From: Pisolithus tinctorius
Lineage: Eukaryota > Basidiomycota > Agaricomycetes > Boletales > Pisolithaceae
DNA: 64,000 nucleotides
Assembly: GCA_024663395.1 (NCBI GenBank)
Contig: JANFAH010000021.1
Span: forward strand, 744,001 to 808,000
Direction: 5' to 3'
In this document: positions 46,201-57,489 of the stretch, one piece after another
How the letters are laid out: each line of letters begins with the position of its first letter
Position numbering within the stretch: position 1 is the stretch's first letter
Program-made: the position numbers and the translations under genes
Notes under the pieces: generated by a model
The model's input: the letters and a program-made list of their open reading frames with translations, nothing else
Databases searched by the model: none
What the model was told of the DNA's origin: nothing

Positions 46201-47199
46201 AACCACACCAAATGGTTGAGGTGAGAATGGATGCAGGTCAGTAATAACATGTACATGATAAAAAGATCCTGATCTTGAAACCTTTGTATTTGCAATATCT
46301 CCACTTACCTGCACCAGGTGGAAAATCTGTTAGTAGTCAGGTTATTGGTTACACTTGAGCCAAAATGAAAATAAAATATAAAAAGCAAAACTTTATACAA
46401 AGCAGGTATGTTTACAGGGTCACCATGAAAAATACTCCAGTTGAAGTATGCCAACACTTGTCTGCCAGGGATGGATCCCTTGGTTCCATGTCCAGATGTC
46501 CACAGACAAGAACAGTGGTGGAGTCGGGGGTGTCAGCAGACATTAGATGTATTGATACAGGGGGAGTGGGGACCTCCATGCCAATGGGGGAAAAGAGGAG
46601 GAAAGGGACTGCAGCAGTACCCTCCTGACAGGATGATGATGTTGAGGGAGCCAAACTTGACAGAAATGATGGTGCTATGGGAGATGATTACTGTCAAGGA
46701 AAAAAAGTCTTGGAAAATTGCCCACCTTCACACTGGGATCTTGAAAGTAAGATGTCAGCAAGGGTTGCAGCATCGACTGTGCTCAGTTCAAGATGTGAAA
46801 CAATTGTGATTAAAGTGCCTGCATAACCCTTGAATGTTAGCTATCAGACAGTGGTTAGAAAATCATGCACTTAGGTTGATGGCACTTATGCTTTGCCCAT
46901 TATCAAGTGAGGGTGGCTGGCACATAGTGAGACAAGGAATGGAAGGGAGAGGGAGAGAAACACAGACAATATTGTAAGTCAATAGGTGGATCTCCAACAG
47001 AAGGTTCTTCTTCCCCATTTGTTAGCAGCCATGGAATAACATGTAGGATCTGCCTTGGTGAATCCTGCATGCATGGTCTGTAGGAATGTCATAATTGCAC
47101 TCTTGTTAAACAGATCATTGTACACCCCAGGTAAAGAATATAACTAACAGAATAGATGCAAAGGCTAAACACTTACTCCTTCATGGCTCACCATGATGG
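46201..47199. other. CpG-depleted DNA, nothing recognised
   Basis: Frames near 46365-46810 on both strands overlap and carry no motif. No LTR boundary could be matched. Confidence 0.45.
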
Positions 47200-47765
47200 A
47201 AGTGGAGACAACACTGGGAAGGGCGGGAAGACTTAATTAGCATCCCTACACAGGAGTAATCAGGGATCAGGAACTGAGGAAACAAGCAAGCCTCAAACTC
47301 ACCAGCTTGTAAGATGAATGGAATATCCTTGGGAAACGAAAAGGTAGAGTTTAGGGTATATCCATACCAAGATGACTTTCAAAGGCTCCAAGCCTTTGAG
47401 AGCTGCCAAGGGCACCAAGCCCCTGGCACTTGGTAGGGGATGCATCAAACATTCCCCTGGCATTATAGATGTTGAAGAGAATGTACTGTTGACCATGAAA
47501 GTAAGAAAGTGAACATGAGAAACCTGATTAGCATCTCCACACAAAGACAGTTGGAGATCAGTGAAGGAAGGAAGATACAAGCCTTGAAATCACCAGAGGG
47601 CAAATTGAGAAGACTCTAGTATTGGAAGGAGAAGATGGAACTGGGGGTAGCTATGACAAACCATCGGTCTTAATAGATAATGGAGAGAATGCTGCATTAA
47701 CCAGGAAAGTAAGAAAGTGAGCAAGAGAATCCTGATTAGCATCCCTATACAAAGACATGATCCAT
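47200..47765. repeat. Degenerate tandem repeats, block 2
   Basis: Variants of 'gaaagtaagaaagtgag-a-gagaa-cctgattagcatc-c-acacaaagac' recur near 47239, 47525 and 47735, with associated 'caagccttgaaatcaccag' motifs. Units are of unequal length and strongly diverged. Confidence 0.5.
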
Positions 47766-47814
47766 TTTTTTTCTCATTTATCTCCCCCTTGATGGTCTCA
47801 CAGATATCAGAAAA

Positions 47815-48321
47815 ACACAGACTCTGCCCATCTCTGATGGACAATTTTCATATGCATATGTTTCCTCTGACTCATGTTTGTTGCTTACATGTTTGTTTCT
47901 TGCTCCAGTGTCAGGCCCCTTGCTGCGCTTTGATAGCACAGCCAGTATGGCCCTCATTTCTCTGACTACCCCCATCGTTGACACTATATGACTCTTTCTT
48001 ATTTCATTGTTTACTGCTGTGGATACTTGCTGTCACCTTGGCATGACTTGTACAGTACCCATGTCCTGAGGTATTTATACATGCCATACCATACTCTGTA
48101 TCCTCAGTTTTTCAATAGCTTGCAACTCAGCTCTTATTCTCAACTTCCTCCTTGTCTCTTCCTGTTGTGATCTCAGAAGAACTCACCAGTGGACAAGACC
48201 TTCATCAGAGATTGTCTAGACAGCTGAGCCATAGGGGTTATGATAAGTTCAGCCTGTAGACTCCCACCCTCACAACTCATGCCTAGTCCATTTGACAAAG
48301 TCACTTCACTCAGGCATAACA
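47815..48321 (+). mobile_element. 5' LTR of gypsy E, left end missing
   Basis: Collinear with the 3' LTR (56151-56838) from 'aacacagactctgcccatc' to its last base in GGCATAACA. The first part of the LTR is replaced by unrelated sequence, so no target duplication can be tested. It contains a plausible TATA-like stretch near 48072 (ggtatttatacatgcc). Confidence 0.9.
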
Positions 48322-48648
48322 AAATCAAAAAACTCAATGCAGCTTTCAGGACTCATCAACGCTCTTTGTGAAAGGTTACTCATCCCTGGTTTACTGAACT
48401 TCAATCAAAACCAAACCCTCTACACTCACAGAATTTTCTAGAGACTTGTCAGTCTCCCTATGCATAAAGACTGACTTGTCTTCACCTTTCCCTCACATAA
48501 TAAACATGGAAAAGGCACCTTCTACCCTCAACCAAATCCACTGCTCTACAGGGAGCCATTAGGCTTTAATAGATCCCCTCCCTAGAGTCAAAAACTTCAC
48601 CCTCACTGACAGGTTTTCTTTGGAAAATAATTCCTCCCTCAGCTGTCA

Positions 48649-49205
48649 TTGTCACTATCCATTAAAGTGTTTAACCTACAAAAGCAGAAGCCTCCAGTCC
48701 CACCAAGAGCCAACCCATTAGGACTCAGAAGAAATCCCCCACTTCCCCCAATACCTTTAGGAAGGCTTGGACCTTCAGCTACTGCAGCAAATCCCCATTT
48801 ATCATTTTTGTCCCATTATAGGGATTCAGAAGTTGTGCTTAGTTCAGGAGAAGAGGACAATCAGAAGCCCAATACTTCTTTCAGATCAGTCCTCAAGGAA
48901 GAACAGGAAGCCAACCAAACTAATGAAATGTCCATGACTGTCAGTCACAGAGAATCTGTCAAGGATACCCAAGATCCCAACATGATGGATGTTGACAAGC
49001 ACAAGCAAAACATGCATCAATCCAGATCAGAGATCACCTGCTATAATTGTCAAGAGAAGGGTCACTACAAGCATGACTGTAAAAAGAAGCAACTTTCCAA
49101 TGTTCATGTCATGGTTGCCAAGGATGGTACTAAGACCACCTATGGAGGCAACACGGAAGCAAATGATGAGGAAAAGAAGTTGCTGGGTTTTAGAGAGGAC
49201 TGCTG
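48649..49205 (+). pseudogene. gag: Gypsy E gag C-terminal part with zinc knuckle
   Basis: The 185-codon frame is Pro-rich at first (PPVPPRANPLGLRRNPPLPP) and ends with a CCHC zinc knuckle CYNCQEKGHYKHDC, the nucleic-acid-binding motif of retroviral-type nucleocapsids, at about 49038-49080. The first Met is not the true gag start; the N-terminal capsid part is absent upstream. Confidence 0.9.
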
Positions 49206-49300
49206 AATCACCTGCCACAGTCAGTCCTGTTTCTGTGTTATCGGCTAAATGTACTTCTATAGATGACGAGTCTTCTATGTGAATCCATTCTCCACTTGGA

Positions 49301-51380
49301 TTGGTCATTTTGCCAGACTACAAAGCAGGTATATGGGTGTGCATCAACTCTGGTGCCGAAGTCTCTTTAATTTCTGAATGGATGATCCAGAAACTCAAAA
49401 TACTGACCTATCATGTCAAACAAAGGTTTAAAACCACCTTGTTCACCAGAACAGATGAAGAATGGGTTACTTGCAAATGTACCCTGAAGATGGAAATCAA
49501 AGAGTGCATTATATGAGTCAAGTGCTATGTTGGGCCCCTTGTGGGTAAAGAACATGTTCTTCTCAGGATGCCCTTCCTCAAAGAATTCAAGCTGCATATG
49601 AACTGGGAAGCTGGAAAGATTACATGCTGGGATGATGGGTTTGTCTACCCCAAAAAGAAGTCTAACATTTCACAGGTTGTGTCATTAAACGCAGATAGTC
49701 CTGTGAAGAGCCCCAGGTCATCCCCAGACATGTACATTAACAAGATGACTCCATCTACAGAGTTGGAAGTGGTGATTGCTTCCAGTAAAGAGGAGGTTTG
49801 CCTCCCAGAATGATATCAAGAATTCACAAAGGTATTCATGGAAGACAATATCCCACTGCTGAAACATTGACCCAGCCTAGACCACAAAATACAGTTAAGG
49901 GATGATTTCAAACCAAAGAAAGTGATGGTATATCCTATGTCTCCTGACAAACTTTTCAGAAAGTCTTAGATGAATTTCTTGGCAAAAACTTAAAGTGCAA
50001 GAAGATTTGACCATCAACCTTGCCACAGGCAGTGCCAGTGTTCTTTGTCACAAAGAAGGATGGAAAGAAAAGATTGATTCAAGACTACTGATATCTCAAT
50101 TCCTTTACCATCCAGGACACACACCCATTACCAAATGCGCAGGCCCTGTTCGACAAGCTAGTTGAATTGAAATATTATGCTGAGTTTGATATTTGCTGGG
50201 GTTTTACTAACCTTCATGTCAAGGAAGGCAATGAGTGGACAGGAGCATTTATTACACCAAGAGGGCTTTTTGAGCTGATGGTAATGTTCATTGGTCAATG
50301 TAACTCACTGCCTTTGTTCCAAAGGTACATGGATAAAACCTTTGAATCTCAAAGAGGAAAACAGGTAGGGTATATGGACGATGTGGTAGTCCATGCCAAG
50401 ATGCTAGAGGAACTTCGAAAACGAGTCTGGGAGTTCCTGAAGATATGTGAAAAAGAAGAACTTTGCCTCCAGATTAGCAAATGCTGTTTTGAGGCAGAAG
50501 AAGTCAAATTCCTTGGAATGGTAATTGGAAAAGGGGGTATGGAAACTTCACCAATGAAGACTGATGCCATCTTGACCTGGGAAGCCCCTGACAACCTTAC
50601 TGGACTTCGCAGATTCCTCAGATTCTGTAACTTCTACAGGAAGTTCATCCCATCCTTCTCAAGTGTCGCACAGCCATTGCATGACCTTACTAAGAAAGGA
50701 GTCTCCTACCAATGGACTCCTGAGAGAGCAGCAACTTTTGAAAGGCTAAAGGCTTTGTTATGCTTGTCTCTGGTCCTCACTATCCCAGACTTTTCCAAGC
50801 CTTTTGCACTCTTCACTGATGCCTCTAAGCTTGGAACTGGAGTGGTCCTTGCCCAGAAGGGATCCGACAACAAGTGGCATCCATGCTCCTATCTCTCTCA
50901 GTCCTTGGTCAGTGCCGAACAGCGCTATCAGGTTTATGACCTGGAAATGTTGGCTGTCATTTGGGTGTTGAAGGCCTTTCGACCATATCTTCTCTCCCCA
51001 GTCGAACCCACCATCATCTGTACCAACCACAAAAATCTGGAGTACTACTGAGAGCCACAGCAACTGACCCTGTGGCAAGCCTGTTGGGCCACCACTATCC
51101 AATCCTACCCCATTCATTTTTCCTGGCAGGCCAGTCACCTCCAGGTTCCTGCTGACACACTTTCTCACAAAGATACAGCAGCAGAGCCTGCCCCTGTGGC
51201 CACAGTCCTCCCTGTGGACCTTTGGCTTTCAGAGGGGGTGAACTCCTGCATTCATCTCATTTCACCAACTTTTTTGCTTACAACAATTCAAAAACAACAA
51301 AAAATTAACCACCTAATGCAAATTGGATGTCTTCCTACCAGGATAGATTGCAGTCAAACAAAAACTAAGCCTTATTCTTG
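49301..51380 (+). pseudogene. pol: Gypsy E pol: protease, reverse transcriptase, RNase H
   Basis: Protease region: VCINSGAEVSLIS at about 49337-49375, with Asp to Asn at the catalytic position (codon AAC, 49346-49348), then EHVLLRMPFLKEF. The linker to RT (49800-50090) is broken. RT: IQDY-stop-YLNSFTIQDTHPLP, then one open frame from 50167 to 51051 with FDICWGFTNLHVKEGNEW, the active-site box YMDDVVVHAK, and VKFLGMVIGKGGM. RNase H: FALFTDASKLGTGVVLAQ and DLEMLAVIWVLKAFR. The stop at 51049-51051 is TGA in place of CGA (EYY-stop-EPQ). The remainder to 51380 has the tail of RNase H (ADTLSHKD). Cannot be functional as it stands. Confidence 0.9.
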
Positions 51381-54187
51381 CCCAATTGAGGAAACTTCAA
51401 AGGAGAAGAAGGCACCCAACGCTTGCCCACTGAGGAATCCTGTAAAAGAAGCTAAGGGAATATATGTGATCTCCATGGACCTGTACAAGCCCATCAAGAA
51501 TGATACACCAAAGGACTCAACAGGTCTGGAACCAAAGGATAATGTCATGGTAGCAGATGACAGAACAAAATGGTTTGGAACGACACAGTTGTACATCCCA
51601 CCCGAAGACTGTTGACATTGCATGCACTCATATCATGATCACAAGTCTGCCGGTGTGAGTCAAAGTGTGGAAAGGTGGTGAAAACCAACCAAAACCAACA
51701 CAAAAGACAAATGTAGAGTGAGTGGTGGTGTGCCTCCACAGAACCTGGAGGGCAGAAACCTGAATGTGGGGGGGGAACTTCAAGGAGAGGTGCTCCTAGT
51801 GCAAGTCGACGACGAGTTATGCAGGAGTAGATGAATGGATGATGACTGAGGAGGGGATGCTGAGCAGAGTGAAGGTGTTCAGCCGAAAGGACTTCTTGGA
51901 ATAATGGACTTCGATAAAATGTGCTCCTGGTGCAAGTCGTTGACGAGTTATGCAGGAGTGGAGGGATGACTAAGACTGCTGACTAAGAGGAAGCTTCAGA
52001 TGAATGATGGAGGCAGATAGACTCTTCCGAATGAGCCTCAACTACCAAGTATACGAATGATGACAGGTAGACCCCTTTGTGGAGCCTCAACTGTCGACGA
52101 TGAGATAGGCACTGGACTGACTGCTGGACTGCTTCTGAATTGCTTCTGATTGATTGTGGGTAGCTAAGTACATGGGGGTTTATATACTGAGGGGGGAGCA
52201 CAGCTTGTGACAAACAAGGCACAAACACTTGGTAAGTAATGAGTAAGGACTGAGTAATCATGATGAGTAAGCAAGGAATGAAAAGTAAGCAAGCAAAGAA
52301 GATTGCTAAGTATTGGCAATGAGCGAGTCAAGGATAGTCAAAATATCACAAAACGAGTCAAATAGAATCAGAAACTGAGTAAGCGCACTGATATCACATT
52401 AGGGGATGGTGATGCAAGTTAGATCTCGGTGGAGACATCTCTAGATCCAAAGACAGCATGACAGATGGATGGTGTTTCCAGATAGGGAAGTATTAATTCC
52501 AGAATTGAGGGGCATGAGTCAGGCATCAAAGGGGGCTAGGGCATTGGGGGTCTGTGGGGCAATGAGAGCATACGCGATCGCGTCTCCCACCCTTTCATCC
52601 TCTCAGCGAAGTTAACAAAAACTTCATGAATGGGGTTCTGATGGAGGAGGAGGAGAAGGGGGGGACGTCTTCTGCTGGATCTTGCAGTAAGAAGGCAAGA
52701 TGCATGTCATACTCGTCATGAATGTGATCAGGGAGGCTGGAGGACAGTAGATTATACTGCAGCTGTCGCAATGTGGGAAGAATGATGGACAAGACTGGAA
52801 TAAAGATGGTGCAGGGAGCAGGGAGGAATGATCCATATGCTTCATCAACCGGGGAGACTGAAATGACCACATAAGACCTTTCTAACCGAGTGACAGACCT
52901 GAGGCAACCAAAGAATGTCCTTCTGGAAGTCATACTGACAAGGAGAACACGCTGACCAAGCTGCATGGGATGAGACGAGGCTGACAATGATGGGATGAAC
53001 CAGGGGGCTTCAGGACAGAAGCTGGTGGGAATGCCTGGCAGATATATGTAGCCACTGTCTCTGGCAAATGAGACAAGCGAGATGATTGACGAAGAGGCAG
53101 CCATGATTGATGGACTTAGCGAAATGAGTGTCTGATGAATGGAGTGCTGTAGAAACATGCAGGGTGCAAGGATCCTCTCCAAATTTGGAAGGAAGAATCG
53201 TGGGGCTGAGCACTTTAAGCGAGCATTGGAACGGAGTCGATATCTTTGGAAATGGTGGAGATACGATGAAAAACGGAATGCCATACACGGGTGCTAAAAA
53301 CCTTTAATGCATGCTTAACTCGCTTCCTCTTTTCTCTTTAGCACTGACGACTCGATCTTGTGCGAAGGATGACTGTTCACATCCAACAGTCTTTCTATGC
53401 ATGAGGCCTTTAGTCTTCAACTGCATGCTTGGGCATTGTGCGCAACTCGTCAATGAGTTAGGCAGAGTTAGCTGTAACCATGTCCACAACACCTTTGGTG
53501 TGTGACACCGGACATCCTGGGCAGAAAGCGATGTTTGCCAAGATGAGGAAAGAAGTGTGGTGGGAAGGTATGGGGAGAGATATCAAGACTTATGTCACAG
53601 GATGCCTGCTCTGTCAAGGCACTAAGGTCATCATGCATCCACCAACACCACCTGTCACCCCCCATATGACTCCTAAAACCATGTTCCCATTCCAACAAAT
53701 CTCTATGGATCTCATCATGGATCTCCCTGTCTCAAGAGAACAAAAATACAACTCTATTCTCACAGTTGTTGATCAAGGGCTGACAAAAGCCACCTTGTTC
53801 ATTCCATGTCATAAAACAATTGACTCCATCAGGATTGCTCAACTCTTCCATCAGTTCATTTACTCTCATTTTGGTATCCTGGAGTCAGTAATTTCAGATC
53901 AAGGACCCCAGTTCAGGTTGGCCTTCACAAAGGAACTGTATAAGGCGATAGGGGTTACCCCTCGACTCTCCACTGGATACCACCCACAGACCAACAGAGA
54001 AAGCAAACAGGTAAATCAAGAGGTAGAAGGATACTTACAGCTGTATTGTGCAGAAACCCCAAACTCCTGGTCCACAAAACTGCCCTCCACCAAGTTTGCC
54101 CACAATTCAAAGGTACATTCCATGCACAAGATGATGCCATTCTCACTCCTCCTTGGTTACAACCCTTCACTGTACCCCAAGAAATGA
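51381..54187 (+). pseudogene. Gypsy E integrase, split by element B2
   Basis: The N-terminal His-Cys zinc domain begins before B2 (LYIPPEDC-stop, HSYHDHKSAG) and resumes after it (HPGQKAMFAKMRKEVWWEGM and CLLCQGTK). The core has the first Asp in ISMDLIMDLP and the second in VISDQGPQF; the third acidic residue, normally Glu before the VNQ motif, is Lys in ESKQVNQEVE. The open frame after B2 runs 53480-54187. Both the insertion and the Glu to Lys change inactivate it. Confidence 0.9.
51654..53507. mobile_element. Element B, copy 2, complete, CpG-retaining, inserted in gypsy E integrase
   Basis: 1854 bp with ends TGTGAGTCAAAG...GTGTGTGACA. It is flanked by an exact 4-bp duplication CCGG (51650-51653 and 53508-53511), confirmed because leaving out the element and one CCGG gives the uninterrupted zinc-domain frame HDHKSAG/HPGQ. 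It has CpG clusters (for example cgcgatcgcgtc near 52575) unlike its host, so it arrived late. A bottom-strand frame of 229 codons (53284-52595) is partly conserved in copies B1 and B3. Beyond TG...CA the two ends do not form long inverted repeats, so a solo LTR is the simplest reading. Confidence 0.9.
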
Positions 54188-54442
54188 CTCACTGCTGTCC
54201 CATCAGTAGATGAAAGATTGGAAAGACTGGCCACTAGTAGAGATGTTGCCATCCTCACACACAAGAAAGCACAGGAGTTGATGTGCTTGCACAGTAAAGG
54301 GTCCTATGAACTGCTGAAAGTCAGAGATTTAGTGCTCCTGGACATCAGCCACCTTAGGATCAAAAACCAGTGTGACAAGATTGTGCCCAGACATCTCAGA
54401 CCTTTCAAGGTGACTCAAGTAGTTTCCCCAGTCACATTCTGA

Positions 54443-54739
54443 TTGGAGTTACTACTGACCTGGAAGGTACACCCAGTGTTCCATGCCTCTCAGATCTTGC
54501 CATTTGTTGAAAATGACATGTATGGAGCTGCCCCCACAGCACTGCTGCCCGAGTTAGTGGATGATGAGATTGAATGGGAGGTTGAGTCAATAATCAATCA
54601 TAAAACTGATGGTCATCGAGGACAGCACAAGTATCTGGTCAAGTGGAAAGGCTTTCCCCATTCATCAAACACTTGGGAGCCAGAAGAGCATATAAAGGAC
54701 CATGCTGCAGAAGCTCTTGACCAGTACAAACTCACTTGA
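54443..54739 (+). pseudogene. Gypsy E chromodomain (3' end of pol)
   Basis: After HPVFHASQILPF, the usual tail of chromoviral integrase, the frame reads VDDEIEWEVESIINHK, YLVKWKGFPHSSNTWEPEEH and ends with EALDQYKLT. This is a canonical chromodomain with the aromatic positions Y/W/W. In chromoviruses it guides integration to methylated-histone chromatin. The domain itself is intact although the rest of pol is broken. Confidence 0.92.
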
Positions 54740-54754
54740 CACCTTCAAAATTAA

Positions 54755-56100
54755 ATGGATTCCCCTTGCTCTGTAAACACTGAAAATGACTACCCCAACC
54801 TCTGTGAATCTGTTTATGACCCCACCTCCAACTTCCCTGAGTTACACATCCCACCAGTCAATGTCTATGCCCCAACCTCTCCCCCAATGACCACCACCTG
54901 TGTTCCTAGATCAGACTCCTTGTCCCCCATCTCACAGTTCTGCCCAGTATCACCCCCTGTCACCTGCTCTCAGCAACTGTGTCCATTACAGGGATTCAGT
55001 GTCTGCTGAGTACTGATCCTGAGGGCCAGAGACGCCCTCAGTGGTGCCAGTAACCAGCAGGGAAAGGGTAAGGGTAAAGAGACAGCTGACCATGATGCCA
55101 GTGACAGAGGAGCCCAAGGCAAGTCTGCCAATGCTCCCGAACCTCCCCACTTTTGCTCTGCCTTCATGACCTACTCTGAAGGCGCCAGACATGCTGCTCT
55201 CGACCTCCTCACCACAGTCACCTCTTGCAGGAATGACAAGCCACAATTACCAATCACAGCAAGTGACTGCCTGGATGTTGTTAGGGCACTTGATGTCTTC
55301 CATGACAGGGACCACATTGACAGGTGCTCACCAGAACAAGTTAAGTATTTTGGGTTGCTGTCTGAGATCTACAGAGCATCAGATGTGATTGGTTGATGCA
55401 TCAGCAAGATATGCACCCAGAAGCTTAGTGGGACTGCCCCCTTGTTGGAAGTCATCATGGTCAACATGCTTGAATAAGGTTACTCTGAGATCCTAGAAGC
55501 AGTGACCGGAGGAGCACATCATCATTTACTTAATCAACAACTTGGCAAATTCCTCGCACCACCTGCCTTGCAAATTCTCAATTGGATCAGACTGAGACCA
55601 GAAGAACCAGCCATCATGCCAGAACAATAAGAAGAGAAGCAATGGGAAGTGGAATGGTGCCTTCTTGAGTTGGGAATGGTCAATCAGGGATCATTGTTTA
55701 AAGAGGTTGGTAGTTGTCTGGGTACAGGAACTCACAATTCCACTTGGGAGGTTTTATTGCAGGATGCTTCATGGGCTGGAATTCACAAACACTATCATAA
55801 TGCCATCCATGCCACCAATCCTCTTCCTGCAGCTCCCTTTGTCCCTGTCCCTCTTGATCAACTTTGATACTATCTTGGAGGACAGGCTAAGGTCCCTGAG
55901 GGACACCCCTTCTATCAGCACACTTGCTTTCAGTGTCAGTACTTGGGACACTGGTCATGCTGTAACAGAAGAGGGTCCCAGTTTACCCCAGCCCTCAAGG
56001 AACTGCTCACACCATTGCCTGCATTGACTCCATCACCTGTTGCCTCTTGAACCTGATCCTGTGTCTATACCACTCACTGCCCACTTGCTGCCAGGGCCCC
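54755..56100 (+). pseudogene. Gypsy E extra 3' coding region downstream of chromodomain, with a zinc-knuckle-like motif
   Basis: About 1.35 kb separates the chromodomain stop from the 3' purine tract, and most of it reads as protein with few breaks. First a Pro/Ser-rich frame (54755-55009), then HAALDLLTTVTSCRNDKP, PEQVKYFGLLSEIYRASD, APPALQILNWIRLRPEEPA and, near 55910, TCFQCQYLGHWSCCN, a degenerate CCHC. The stops are TGA, TAA and TAG. A third coding unit in this place is not part of the standard gypsy plan. It could be an added gag-like or captured sequence. Function unknown. Confidence 0.5.
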
Positions 56101-56137
56101 TAACATGCATTCCTCATCCTCAAGGGTCTGAGGACCT

Positions 56138-56150
56138 TAGAGGGGGGTGA
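56138..56150 (+). other. Polypurine tract of gypsy E
   Basis: TAGAGGGGGGTGA ends immediately before the 3' LTR start TGTTACAC at 56151, the expected plus-strand priming site. Confidence 0.85.
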
Positions 56151-56838
56151 TGTTACACTTGTGTCAAGGGTCCCTCCTTTTTCACCAAAGTCAAGTCACA
56201 TGGGTCACATGCCTGGCCACATCAGTTATCCCTGCCATGGTCATCCTTGGTATGCTGGCTCATAGAGCCTTCAGATCTCTGGCAGTGGAGGTATTTCCAA
56301 TACCTACTGATGCTGTGCATGCACTGCCTGTGGTGAACACAGACTCTGCCCATCTCTGATGGTCGATTTTCATATGTTTCCTCTGACTCATGTTTGTTGC
56401 TTACATGTTTGTTTCTTGCTCCAGTGTCAGGCCCCTTGCTGCGCTTTGATAGCGCAGCTGGTATGGCCCTCATTTCTCTGACTACCCCCATCATTGACAC
56501 CATATGACTCTTTCTTATTTCATTGTTTACTGCTGCAGATACTTGCCATCACCTTGGCATGACTTGTATGGTACCCATGTCCTGAGGTATTTATACATGC
56601 CATACCATACTCTGTATCCTCAGTTTTTCAATAGCTTGCAACTCAGCTCTTATTCTCAACTTCCTCCTTGTCTTTTCCCTGTCATGATCTCAGAAGAACT
56701 CACCAGTGGACAAGACCTTCATTGGAGATTGTCTAGACAGCTGAGCCATAGGGGTTATGATAAGTTCAGCCTGTAGACTCCCACCCTCACGACTCATGCC
56801 TAGTCCATTTGACAAAGTCACTTTGCTTGGGCATAACA
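56151..56838 (+). mobile_element. 3' LTR of gypsy E (family E)
   Basis: 688 bp with ends TGTTA...TAACA. Its last 507 bp match the 5' LTR fragment closely, with differences mostly C/T or G/A (for example ctgcagatacttgccatc versus ctgtggatacttgctgtc). The following CACTG (56839-56843) would be one target duplicate; its partner is lost. Confidence 0.93.
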
Positions 56839-57317
56839 CACTGCAGGCACAGATAAGGGCACAGCAGAGACCAGAGGAGTCACAGACACCAATGGTGATG
56901 ATGGCAAAGAGCCACCTTGAGGGGAGTCACCAGGTGGCCAGAAATACCAGTATGGATATCTGCCTTGTGGTAAGTGCAGTGCAACACACTAGATGCCAAT
57001 ATCCATCAAGCTACTTATAACATGGGGAAAGCAAACAGATGACTTACTCATGCACACCATTGACCAGAATGGCTGCCAGATTTGCAGACAAACAGTGTTA
57101 GAGATGCCTTGCAATAGCCACAGGACACTTTGATCAACAACATCACAAATGGCAGTACACCTCAATGACTGGAGGGTGGGAAGACACAGGAGGGAAAACA
57201 AACATGTTGCCTCTTCGAGCAGTGAGCATTTAAGACTTAGATTGAATTACTGCTAGGAGCCCCAGATGAGGCACCAGAGTTTTTTTGCCAGAGGTTTCAA
57301 AATCCAAATATTGTCAA
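56839..57317. other. CpG-depleted DNA between gypsy E and element B3
   Basis: No gene or repeat match was recognised. Confidence 0.45.
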
Positions 57318-57489
57318 CAGAGTAAGCACACTGGAATTGCATTAGGGGGAGGCTGTGCACATCACATCTTGAAGGAATTGCTTCTAGGCCAGGGTGGGAT
57401 GACAGAGAGGCAGTGCTGATCTGATGCCAATATAGGACATCCAAAAGGGGATGGCAGGTGTCAGGCATCAGAAGGGGTCAAGCTTTGGG

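Larger units (their letters stand above)
48322..56150 (+). mobile_element. Internal region of gypsy E, a chromovirus, interrupted by B2; all enzymes damaged
   Basis: Top-strand order: gag C-terminus, protease, RT, RNase H, integrase, chromodomain, then an extra 3' coding stretch and a purine tract. That order with a C-terminal chromodomain defines a Ty3/gypsy chromovirus. The N-terminal part of gag is missing or unreadable (48322-48648). Reading frame is lost at several points, mostly TGA for CGA (49514, 49812, 50089, 51049). RT YMDD and RNase H FTDAS remain. Protease reads INSGA rather than DSGA, and the third catalytic integrase residue is Lys instead of Glu (54005-54007). Individual parts are listed separately. 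Confidence 0.95.

Noticed and set aside
51654..53507. Element B as a Ginger or other cut-and-paste transposon with certainty
   Set aside because: CCGG duplicates fit, but the ends share only TG...CA-type bases, not a long inverted repeat, and no transposase is seen; kept as a question only.
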